Positions 32,467-40,462 of a stretch of 41,996 nucleotides of DNA are shown piece after piece (the first letter of the stretch is position 1; each line of letters begins with the position of its first letter). The notes under the pieces are model-generated. The model was not told the DNA's origin and searched no databases. It was given only the letters and a program-made list of their open reading frames with translations. The DNA is from Nodosilinea nodulosa PCC 7104 (GTDB taxonomy: Bacteria > Cyanobacteriota > Cyanobacteriia > Phormidesmidales > Phormidesmidaceae): NCBI RefSeq assembly GCF_000309385.1, contig NZ_JH976537.1, forward strand, positions 2,635,914 through 2,677,909, read 5' to 3'. Both the position numbers and the translations under genes were made by a program.

Positions 32467-32518
32467 GAACCTGTGGCGAAGGGTTAGGACAAAACAAAGA
32501 AGCAACCCGGTTTCTGAA

Positions 32519-32604
32519 ATCGCCGGATACCCTTGAACAAAGCTCTCTTTGTCGCCAAGGCCTATGTCGTCGTCATCGCGCGGTTTTCTCGCTAGCCCGG
32601 AGGG
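32519..32604. repeat. 86-bp duplicated leader, copy 2
   Basis: Direct repeat of 31674-31759 (85/86). Here it forms the actual leader and first codons of the HTH-LRR-Roc-COR-TIR gene. The ACAAAG-CTCT-CTTTGT hairpin (32537-32552) lies a few bases upstream of the ATG at 32564 and could regulate translation. Confidence 0.9.
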
Positions 32605-33241
32605 TCTGGAGCTGCTACAGGCGGCGAAGGCGAAGCGGGGATGGACGTTTGCGGCGATCGCCGAACGGGCGGGGGTGAGTGCCGACACAGTGAGCCGGTT
32701 GTTTCACCCGGAGCGGGGGAAGCGGGTGAGTGGGGAGAGTGTGAGGGCGATCGCTGGGGTGTTAGGGGTGGAGGTGGAGGTGGATGCAAGCGACTTAGAA
32801 GACGACGCTCCATCTCCATTAGCTGAAGCAGAGCGGCGAATTCAAGCTGTACTCCAAAGTGGTGCTATGAGGCTTGACTTATCAAACTTGGGGATAATGA
32901 CATTACCTCAAAGCATAGGGAAGCTCACGAGGATAGAAGAAATCGATCTTTCTGATAATGAGCTGACCACCTTGCCATTGATTCTGGCAAAACTAGAGAA
33001 TTTAAGGGTATTGCAAGTAAGAAGGAACAATCTATACAAGCTATGTGAAAATATTGGAAATTTGCAGCGACTTCAAGAACTTGACCTTCAGATAAATCGC
33101 ATAAGCTATTTGCCAGAATCAATATGCAATTTAAGAAATCTAAGATACCTGCAACTTTACAGAAACTCACTGAGGCGTTTGCCAAAGAGGTTTAATCAAC
33201 TAATCAATCTTGAACTCCTTGACTTAGACAGCAATCAGATA
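32564..33241 (+). pseudogene. Piece 1 of split gene: HTH and first leucine-rich repeats
   Basis: N-terminal 226 codons of the reconstructed HTH-LRR-Roc-COR-TIR protein. An XRE-like HTH (about residues 20-75; AKRGWTFAAIAERAGVSADTVSRLFHPERGKRVSGESVRAIAGVLG) is followed by leucine-rich repeats from about residue 100 (IEEIDLSDNELTTLPLIL, LQELDLQINRISYLPESI). This HTH type heads many cyanobacterial NACHT, LRR and TIR proteins. The frame stops within the IS630-type element at 33248-33250. The ATG at 32564 lies downstream of the duplicated leader. The HTH part is GC-rich, the LRR part AT-rich. Confidence 0.85.
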
Positions 33242-33711
33242 AGCTGTTAAGCATCTAAACTACATATTAGGGAGTGTATTTTGGTGAGTTATACATGCCA
33301 ATCAAGAATTACCTAACGGCCGAAGAGAAACAGGAATTGCAGAAGCAGCTTAAATTTCATGAGCATCCCGACGTTCGTGAGCGTATTCTAATTCTGCTAT
33401 TGCGAAATGATGGCAGAAAACAGCAAGAGATTGCAGACTTTCTAGGTTGCTCCTTAAGGAAAGTAGCCTATTGGTGTGCCCACGGAAATCCAAGTGACTT
33501 AGCCAGTGTAACCGATGAACGAATGCATGGGAATTATCATAAGGCCACCGATCAATATGTCAACTTATTATTGGATGTCATTGAGAAAGAGCCTCAAGAA
33601 TTGGGGTACGAATTTGGTCGATGGACGGCGGCTCGGCTCGCCACATATTTAGAACAAGAAACCGGGATTCAGCTAAGTGGGAGTGGGAGCATCCCACTTT
33701 CGACAAAATAG

Positions 33712-34775
33712 TCAACTTGCGAGTTGACCATTGAGGTAGGCACAGCGCAGACTCAACATTGCATTGACGGAGGCCGTATTCCAGCGGGCACCCGAGATTT
33801 GGAGACGTCGCCCAATCTGTTTGACAGCCGACTCAACGGCTCCTGAACCAATGGAGCAGAGTTGCTCACTCTGATAGGCTCCATAATTCACGATGCGAGC
33901 CCGATGGGTGCTCAGATAAGCTTCAAAGTTGCGGGCTTGCTTGCGCCGACAGTCCGCAAAGAGGGCCTGGGCAGACGCCACCTCACCTTGCCATAACAGC
34001 GTTTCCGCCGCCGCTAAGCGCTTGAGCGACCCACCGACTTTGTAGAGGTTTTCTTTGAGGTGATACCAATCGAGGATTTCCCAACGGGTCTCAACGGTGG
34101 TGAGTTGACTAAACAAATTCCACACCCCAGCGTGACCATCGCCCAGACAGACCAGCGGGGAGAGCAATCGCTGAGCGCTGAGATAGTCAATCAAGCTCTC
34201 ATTGTCCTGGAAGAAGGCGTTGTAGTAGATCCCTTGCACCCGCACCGCTTTGTAGTCTCGCCACGGGCTGGTGGACTCCACCAGGTCACGCAGACGGACT
34301 TTGCCGCCATCAATGCTGACCTCACTGACGCCTTGTTTGGCCTCGGCAGACTCGAACGACTGACGCCCCACCAGGCGTTGTTGGGTCGAGTGCCCGACCT
34401 TCATCCCGGTCAGGGCCGCGATGTCATCCTCTGCACCTTGAAACGATTCGTTAGCACTTAAGCGTAAGTTGGCTTTCTCTAGGCCACCACTGAGACGGCT
34501 GTAAGCCTTTACGCCTAACTGTTCTGCCTGGCTTTGACGAATCTGGAGGAAACCCACCAAACTCTTCAGTCGGCGAACCCGGCCTCGGGCCGGGTAGGCT
34601 TGCTGGTTGACAAAAAAACGGCGACTCGAGGGCTGACCTCCTCCAGCATCTGCTGTCGCACGGTTTGCTCAATGCTTTCCAGACTATCGAGCCTGTCTCG
34701 GTTGCTATTGCGGTACAAAATCTCGGCAATCTCTGCTGTACAAGCTTCCAATCGCTTTTGGTCTTCGGGGGTCAT
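33712..34775 (-). CDS. ISKra4-type transposase, two frames joined by a likely -1 frameshift
   Basis: The first frame (34775-34566) encodes MTPEDQKRLEACTAEIAEILYR and a helical N-terminus. The catalytic part lies in the -1 frame: VNQQAYPARGRVRRLKSLVGF, then SIDGGKVRLRDL (first Asp), LVCLGDGHAGVWNLF (second Asp), GSGAVESAVKQIGRRL (Glu). A slippery heptamer T TTT TTG sits at 34617-34611, exactly in the first frame, and slipping by -1 there gives one 354-residue protein that aligns with normal single-frame family members. Either programmed frameshifting or a homopolymer deletion explains it; the perfect heptamer favours programming. Confidence 0.82.
34611..34617 (-). promoter_or_regulatory. Candidate -1 programmed frameshift site
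   Basis: T TTT TTG heptamer (minus strand) in the first frame of the ISKra4-type transposase. A -1 slip moves reading from VFLSTSK to VFFVNQQ, the frame of the catalytic half. The homologous position of related transposases is a continuous frame. No stimulatory structure was tested, though a GC-rich hairpin-capable stretch (GGCCCGAGGCCGGG, 34578-34593) follows. Confidence 0.6.
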
Positions 34776-35590
34776 GGTGAGTCGTCCCTGAGCTACCCCT
34801 CTATTCTCCCCCTGACACTGTTTTCGCGAAAGTGGGATGCTCCCGTGGGAGTCAAGTGAGGAGGATTCTCAAGTCAAAAAAGTACGTTTACCTCTGGGCC
34901 AAATATAGCTTAGAGGAGAAGCAAGATCCAGAGAAGCGAAAACTCTTCAAGGCAAAACTGTTGGAGTATTTAAGAATTACTAAAGAATCCCCAGAGAAGC
35001 TCCAGGTCTGGTTTTGGGATGAATGTGGCTTTAGTTTGAGAGTGACACGTCGAAAGGATTGGGTCAAGAAAGGGACGCGCAAGAAGGTTTCTGGAATTCG
35101 ACGGAAAGGACGTATCAATGTGATGGGAGGAATCCGCTATTCGGACAAGAAGCGGTTGGTGGACTTTCTCCCCAAAGGAACCGGTGAAAATTTTTATAAG
35201 GTTCTCAAGAACTTTTACGAGGAGGTTATTTATGACTGGGCTGGCGAGGATAGGAGCGTGAGCGAATTTGAGAAAGACGGGCCTAAGGTTGTGATTATTT
35301 TAGACAATGCGAGCATTCACAAAAAGGAGGAATTTACAGAGAAGATAAAGTTAGAGATGCCAAATTTAGTTTTGGAGTTTTTACCTGAGTATAGCCCGGA
35401 CTACAATCTGGTCGAATTGGTTTGGCATTCAGCAAAAGAGTTCATCTCAAATCGTTTATTTAAGTCTATTGAAGATCTCGAGGCTCTTATCAATAAGCTT
35501 CTCAATGAAGGAGAACTGGCCATAAATTGGCATCGGAAGGCGAAAAACAAGGGAAGTGCTATTGATGCAATTTAGATGCGCAACAGCTTA

Positions 35591-36767
35591 GACGATCCAA
35601 GTTTTATTGAAAATATTTCTAGCCTCCCAAACCTGGTAACATTAGATCTTCGCAACAACTATATAAATGAACTCTCGTCAAGTGTCAATGGATTTATCAA
35701 TCTTAGGGATTTGCTTCTTAGCAGCAATGGATTGAGTTCCATACCAATTTCAATTGGCCTGCTAAGTTCTTTGGAGGTTTTTAGGATTGCCGACAATAAA
35801 ATTAGTTTTATTCCAGCGGAGATGGGCAGGATTCCCGGACCTAAAGTGCTGGATTTTTCATGGAATAGATTAAAAAATATTCCTCAAGAAATTTTCAAGG
35901 CTGGAGACCTGACGGAGGTCGATCTATCTGGAAACAAGTTGGCTTCTTTCCCTGAGGGTTTAACTACTCTTTGCAAGCTTGAAAAATTGAACTTATCCAG
36001 AAACTTATTGAAGTCTATTCCGGCCGAGATTGAAAATCTTAAAAATATAACAGAATTAAATCTGTCTCACAATCAGATAGCTATACTTCCTGTGGAATTG
36101 AACTGCCTGAAAGATCTGAATGAACTATTTCTCCATGGGAATGATTTTCTGGGATTGCCTAAAGAAATACTTGGTTCAACGTGGCAAGAGGTTAATGAGG
36201 GAGCAACAGCAAGTACTCCAAAAGATATCCTTGATTACTATTTTCGGCTGCGATTTGAGCGTACTCCACTGAATGAAGCCAAGATGATTTTGGTGGGTTT
36301 CGGCGCGGTGGGAAAAACGTCCTTGGTCAATCGCCTGATTTATCAAAATTTTAGCCCAAGATCTGCTAAGACAGAGGGCATTCAGATTACCCAGTGGCCT
36401 ATTGCTCTCAACGACGCTGAAGATATCAAACTCCATGTGTGGGATTTTGGTGGGCAAGAGATTATGCACTCTACCCATCAATTCTTTCTCACCGAGCGTA
36501 GCCTTTACCTGCTGGTGCTCAACGGTCGCCAGGGCCACGAAGATGCCGATGCCGAGTACTGGCTCGAACTCATCCAAAGCTTTGGCGGCGACTCCCCCGT
36601 TCTCGTTGTGCTCAACAAAATCAAAGAGCACCCCTTCGATGTCAACCGGGGCGCATTGCAGCAAAAATTCCCCAACATTCGCGAATTCATCGCCACCGAC
36701 TGCGAAACTGGACAGGGCATCGACCACCTCCTCGCCACCATCGAGCGCAAAACCGACGCCCTAGAGC
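35591..36767 (+). pseudogene. Piece 2 of split gene: leucine-rich repeats and Roc GTPase
   Basis: Residues 227 to about 618 of the reconstructed protein. LRR units continue (LVTLDLRNNYINELSSSV, LTEVDLSGNKLASFPEGL, LNLSRNLLKSIPAEI). The Roc GTPase follows from about residue 455: P-loop FGAVGKTSL, switch-region TEGIQITQW, G3 motif DFGGQE, guanine-binding NKIK (in place of NKxD) and ATDCETGQG. It opens with no proper start codon of its own and is closed by the ISAs1-type element. The LRR part is AT-rich and from about 36.48 kb the gene becomes GC-rich. The last base is the C of a codon completed at 38013. Confidence 0.85.
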
Positions 36768-38003
36768 CAGGGCTATTTCATTCTAAAAATGGTCTTGAGG
36801 GTATCTAGGCCAAATTTGCAGAGTCGTTCAGCCTGAGCCATATTGGAGAACTCGTTGGAGCGATAGAGATTGAGCGCGAAGTTACGCGCGACGGCAAAGA
36901 TTTGCGGCAACTGATGCATGCGGATGCGCGAAGCATCTTCGCCTTGGGTCACATCCCGAACGTGGTGCACTTTGTTTTCGACGCCCCAATAGCCCCGAAT
37001 GCGCTGAGCAAAGGATTCCGCTGATTCTAAAAACGACGCGATATAATAGCGAGTCTCGGTTTCTCGGCGGGGCTGTCCGCCGTAGTTGAATTGGCGCTCA
37101 CTCTCGACGCGCACCAGTGTCTTCAGACCTGGCCAGGGCTTGATAGTATCGAGGGTTGTGCAAAGGCTAACGACCCGCTTCTCCAGTCGCCCATGCCCTT
37201 TACTAAGCTCGGTATAGCTGGCTTCAGCGATAAAGTTGGCCTGAACGCTTTTGTGCAAGCTACTTTGATTGCCTTTGAGGGCACCCAAGTAATGATTGTT
37301 GGTGTCAAGGATGAGTTGACAGGTTTTTTTGGGTGCTAACCGCATCAAAGGCAATCACCACCCCCTTGAGCGCCAGTTGCTCGATGAATTCCGGCAAGGC
37401 TTTGATTTCGTTGGTTTTATGGTTGACCTGATAGGGTTCCAGAATCAACCCACGCTCCACTAGATAGGCACTGACCAGCAGAATGGCGGGATGCGGGGGA
37501 GAGTCAGGATTGTCACGCTCTAGTTGATACGACCCGCGTAAGACTTTGCCATCTACCGCTAAGGTTTCACCCGGTAACGCTTCAATGCCAAAGAACCGCG
37601 CTAAGGCCGCTGAATACTCCCCATAGTCCAGCTTCAGTAGCACTCGGCGAATTGTACTGTAGGAGGGCAGACGACCTTTGGGCGGGTCGAAGAGGTCAAT
37701 CAAATCGTGCTGGTAGCACCTGAGCCAGTCGCCAATGGACAAAAATCCTCGATTGCCTGCCGTCACTGCCAGGGTAAAAAGTGCTAGGCACAGGGCCATG
37801 TGATGCCGCTTCCCAGATGCCTTACGCACATCCGGCAGGTCCGCGAAGGCTTCGAGAATCTCAATTCTCTCAGGCCGTGCCTCAAGGCTAGGTTTCGAGC
37901 CAACGGCAGAGGATTGCGAGGGAAGATGCATAAGCCTTAGCGAAAAGGTGATCAGCCTGAAACTCTAGCATCCTCAGCCTTCCTTGAGAATGAAATGGCC
38001 CTG
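36768..38003. mobile_element. ISAs1-family insertion sequence
   Basis: 1236 bp. The ends are imperfect inverted repeats, CAGGGCTATTTCATTCT on the left and CAGGGCCATTTCATTCT as the complement of the right. It is flanked by a 9-bp target duplication CCCTAGAGC at 36759-36767 and 38004-38012. Removing it with one copy restores GCC CTA GAG CAC CTG CGC in frame. It interrupts the split gene between Roc and COR. Confidence 0.92.
36773..37931 (-). pseudogene. ISAs1-type transposase with a frameshift
   Basis: The N-terminal frame (37931-37305) shows FADLPDVRKASGKRHHMALCL, LPSYSTIRRVL and LAVDGKVLRGS (first catalytic Asp), then VVIAFDAVSTQK. The C-terminal frame (to 36773) shows LGALKGNQSSLH and RGYWGVENKVHHVRDVTQGED with the catalytic Glu. 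The two meet at a run of seven A (minus strand) near 37325-37331. The shift needed is +1, not the -1 that AAAAAAC could give, so this is more likely a homopolymer indel that disables the transposase, or transcriptional slippage. Members normally have one frame of about 370 to 390 aa. Confidence 0.82.
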
Positions 38004-38012
38004 CCCTAGAGC

Positions 38013-39463
38013 ACCTGCGCGATCCCTTCCCCGCCAGTTGGGTGGCGATCAAAAACAAGCTTTCCGAAATGGCCGACAACTACATATCCTTCGAGCAATA
38101 TCGAGCCATTTGCCAGACCGATGGCGAAACCGACTATGGGGCGCAAGACTCCCTCGCCGTGCATCTCCACAGCCTCGGCATTGCCCTCAACTACAAAGAC
38201 GACCCCCGCCTGCGCGATACCCACGTGCTCAATCCCCACTGGGTCACCAACGGCATTTACACCCTGCTCAACGCCCACGAACTCGCCGACACCAAAGGCG
38301 AACTCGAAGCCGCCTGCCTTGCCCGCAATTTAGACGCCCAAAACTACCCCGCCGAGCGCCACGGCTTTTTGCTAGAGCTGATGCGCAAATTCGAACTGTG
38401 CTTTCGCTTTCAAGACGACGAACATCGCTACCTAATCCCCAACCTGCTCGACAAGCAGCAGCCTGCTGCCGCCGCTGAGTTTGACCCGGCAGACTGCCTC
38501 AACTTTCGCTACGAATACCCGATTTTGCCCGAGGGGTTGCTGCCCCGCTTCATTGTGCGTACCCACGTGCTGAGCGAGCACCAGCTCCGCTGGCGCACCG
38601 GGGTGATTTTGCACTTTGAGGGCAACCGCGCCCTGGTCAAAGCCGACCCCCAAGATCGCTGCGTGTCGATCAGCGTGGATGGCCCCATGAACAGTCGTCG
38701 TCGGCTCCTGGCGGTGATTCGCTCTGACTTTGAGCGCATCCACCGCAGCTTTAAGTTCACCCCCAAAGAGCTGGTGCCGGTGCCGGGGCATCCCGGCATT
38801 GCCCTGCCCTACCAAGACCTGATCGTGATGGAAGAAAGCCGCCTGACGGAGTTTCCCCAGGTGATCGATGGCCAGGTGGTGCGGCTCAACATTCGCGACT
38901 TGCTCAATGGGGTAGATTTGGAGGGCACCCGCCAGCCCACCACCGCCATGGAACGCCACAGCCAGGCCCTGCGCCTATTCTTCAGCTATTCCCATAAAGA
39001 CGACCTGCTGCGCGAACAGCTGGAGACCCACCTGAAGTTGCTGCAACGGCAGGAGCTCATTCAACCCTGGCACGATCGCAGAATTCTCCCCGGCGACGAC
39101 TGGGCGGGCGACATCGACGACAACCTCAACCGGGCCGACATCATTTTGCTGCTGGTGAGCGCCGACTTCATCGCCTCCGACTACTGCTACGACATCGAAA
39201 TGACCCGCGCCATGGAGCGTCACGAGGCAAGCGAGGCCCGCGTCATCCCGATCATTCTGCGCCCGGTGGATTGGCGAGGGACGCCCTTTAACAAGCTCAG
39301 CTGGCTACCGCAGAACGGGGAGCCAGTGGTGCAGTGGGAGAACCGCGATGCCGCCTGGCTGAACGTGGAAACAGGCATTAAACGGGTGGTGAGTCGATTA
39401 GAGGCGACAAGCGGCTGTAGAGGGCATATCGCCTGGGGAGAAACCGGGTTTCTGAGCCAATAA
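38013..39463 (+). pseudogene. Piece 3 of split gene: COR and TIR domains
   Basis: C-terminal 482 residues of the reconstructed protein. The COR domain starts at HLRDPFPASWVAIKNKLSEM and includes NYISFEQYRAICQTDGE, VHLHSLGIALNYKDDPRLRDTHVLNPHWVTNGIY and FELCFRFQDDEHRYLIPNLL. The TIR domain is at about residues 937-1085: LRLFFSYSHKDDLLREQL, WHDRRILPGDDW, ADIILLLVSADFIASDYCYDIEMTRAM. The Glu of CYDIEM sits at the NADase position. It is GC-rich. A weak GTG at 38042 or ATG at 38069 could start an isolated COR-TIR protein, but a functional product is unlikely. The last codons come from the 15-bp AGAAACCGGGTTTCT repeat. Confidence 0.87.
39439..39453. repeat. Dispersed palindrome AGAAACCGGGTTTCT
   Basis: It overlaps the last codons of the split gene (GETGFLSQ), so the C-terminal tail of the TIR protein is partly repeat-derived. 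A further copy follows at 39488-39502. Confidence 0.75.
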
Positions 39464-39487
39464 CCAGGATTTGTAGCACTGCAAGGG

Positions 39488-39502
39488 AGAAACCCGGTTT
39501 CT
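39488..39502. repeat. Dispersed palindrome AGAAACCCGGTTTCT
   Basis: Complementary-type copy of the 15-bp element, between the split gene and the convergent gene ending at 39514. A hairpin between the 39439 and 39488 copies is possible in a transcript of either strand. Confidence 0.7.
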
Positions 39503-39513
39503 GGACGCAGTAG

Positions 39514-40092
39514 CTACCAGGCAGCGGGCTGAAAGGTGGTGTCGTTCGCAATGGCTACTGTATCGCCCATTTGCTTGATCACAAATAGCCCCTGCTGGTA
39601 AGCGTAGCGATCTACCCCTTCATCAATTTCAATGCCCGCCACTGCCCCATGAATTTGATATCCGGTGTAATGGGGAAACGCCTGCCGAAATCGCCCCAGC
39701 CGCGCCAAGAAATCATCCACATCTTGCTTTGATAAGCGCGATTTAACTTCCACAGCAACGGCGACATCGCCATCCACCGCAAAAATATCAATTTCCATCT
39801 CGGCCCCAGGCCGCTTCGACTGCATGCGGCGGGAGAGTTCCTGCACCTCAATGCCCCGCTCTTGAAACAGGCGAATTACCGCTGGCGCGACCAGGTTTTC
39901 GACAAACTGTCCCCAGCGGGTCGTTAGCCCCGCTACTTCTCGGCTAGTGTTGGCCGCGACACGTTTAAGTTCTTGAAGCTGACGCTCAGACTCGGCAGCG
40001 CGGCGATCTGCTTCGGCAGCGCGGCGATCGTCCTCAGCCCGAGAGGCTTGAAAGAGGGCGTAAATGTCTGCGATCGTGACGGGCTCGGCCAT
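39514..40092 (-). CDS. Coiled-coil protein with PD-(D/E)XK-like nuclease domain
   Basis: Protein of 192 aa. The N-terminal helical region (residues 18-55; DDRRAAEADRRAAESERQ) contains a short 7-residue repeat and is probably a coiled coil. The C-terminal part (about 75-190) looks like the PD-(D/E)XK fold: EMEIDIFAVDGDVAVAVEVKSRL provides the acidic residue and ExK, followed by a helical stretch DVDDFLARLGRFRQAFPH. Many cyanobacterial proteins of this DUF3782-like type are known only as predicted nucleases. It faces the TPP riboswitch gene divergently and is convergent with the split immune gene. No partner is evident. Confidence 0.75.
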   Translation of the reverse strand: MAEPVTIADIYALFQASRAEDDRRAAEADRRAAESERQLQELKRVAANTSREVAGLTTRWGQFVENLVAPAVIRLFQERGIEVQELSRRMQSKRPGAEMEIDIFAVDGDVAVAVEVKSRLSKQDVDDFLARLGRFRQAFPHYTGYQIHGAVAGIEIDEGVDRYAYQQGLFVIKQMGDTVAIANDTTFQPAAW

Positions 40093-40163
40093 GGTTGAGT
40101 CCTGCGCTCATAAGCTTTATGTCCATTATGGGCGATCGCGGCGAACACCAGTGGTAGGATGCT

Positions 40164-40249
40164 ATCAAGCTAGGGGTGTCCGAGCAATCGGGCTGAGATC
40201 ATACCCTCAGAACCTGACCTGGTTAATGCCAGCGGAGGAAAGCGTTGAT
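40164..40249 (+). ncRNA. TPP riboswitch
   Basis: The THI-box core is plain: GGGGTG...GGCTGAGAT near 40173-40199 (P2/P3 side), the conserved ACCCTCAGAACCTGA-like stretch, and the TGCCAGCGGAGGAAAG-type 3' core (40227-40242). The outer stem pairs ATCAA (40164-40168) with TTGAT (40245-40249). It lies 213 bp ahead of the symporter start at 40463; thiamine diphosphate is expected to switch expression off. No clear intrinsic terminator is visible in the leader; GCCTC at 40422-40426 could pair with the GAGGT Shine-Dalgarno region at 40448-40452. Confidence 0.93.
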
Positions 40250-40462
40250 TGAGGTCACGCACCGAAACGACGAGCGTATAGGCGTTCTGGAGTTGTTCCC
40301 AGAACAGTGAATTGGCATCAGCGACAGGCTGGTGCTGGCTATCTATCGCTCTTCAACTCTCGATGCCACCCGACCCTATCCATAGACGTGTTCTGCGAGT
40401 CTCCTGTTCTTTAAGGCAGCCGCCTCTAGCAACCACCCAACCCTAACGAGGTGAGTTGTGAT

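Larger units (their letters stand above)
33685..34844. mobile_element. ISKra4-family insertion sequence nested in IS630
   Basis: 1160 bp with perfect 18-bp terminal inverted repeats, GGGAGCATCCCACTTTCG and its complement, extending imperfectly further inward. It is flanked by an 8-bp target duplication GTGGGAGT at 33677-33684 and 34845-34852. Precise removal restores GIQLSGSQVRRILK in the IS630 transposase. The sharp ends and identical duplications imply a recent insertion. Confidence 0.92.
33295..35575 (+). pseudogene. IS630-type transposase, interrupted by the nested element
   Basis: Two in-frame halves: 33295-33684 (N-terminal helix-turn-helix part, MPIKNYLTAEEKQELQKQL, QQEIADFLGCSLRKVAYW) and 34853-35575 (DDE catalytic part). 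Joined across the ISKra4-type element they give 370 aa. Catalytic acids are in WFWDECGFSL, VVIILDNASIHKK and YSPDYNLVELVWHSAKE. In the present sequence the first half runs into a stop at 33709-33711 inside the nested element, so this copy is inactive unless the element leaves precisely. The ATG at 33295 is the likely start. Confidence 0.85.
33242..35588. mobile_element. IS630-family insertion sequence (carrying a nested ISKra4-type element)
   Basis: The ends are imperfect inverted repeats: AGCTGTTAAGCATCTAAACT at the left and, as reverse complement, AGCTGTTGCGCATCTAAATT at the right. TA flanks both sides (33240-33241 and 35589-35590), the IS630 target duplication. Without the nested element and one copy of its 8-bp duplication it is about 1179 bp, normal for the family. 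It interrupts the LRR region of the split Roco gene. Removing it with one TA joins AAT CAG ATA GAC GAT in frame. Confidence 0.9.

Noticed and set aside
37305..37354. Canonical -1 programmed frameshift (A AAA AAC) in the ISAs1-type transposase
   Set aside because: The catalytic C-terminal frame is +1 relative to the first, so a -1 slip would not reach it.
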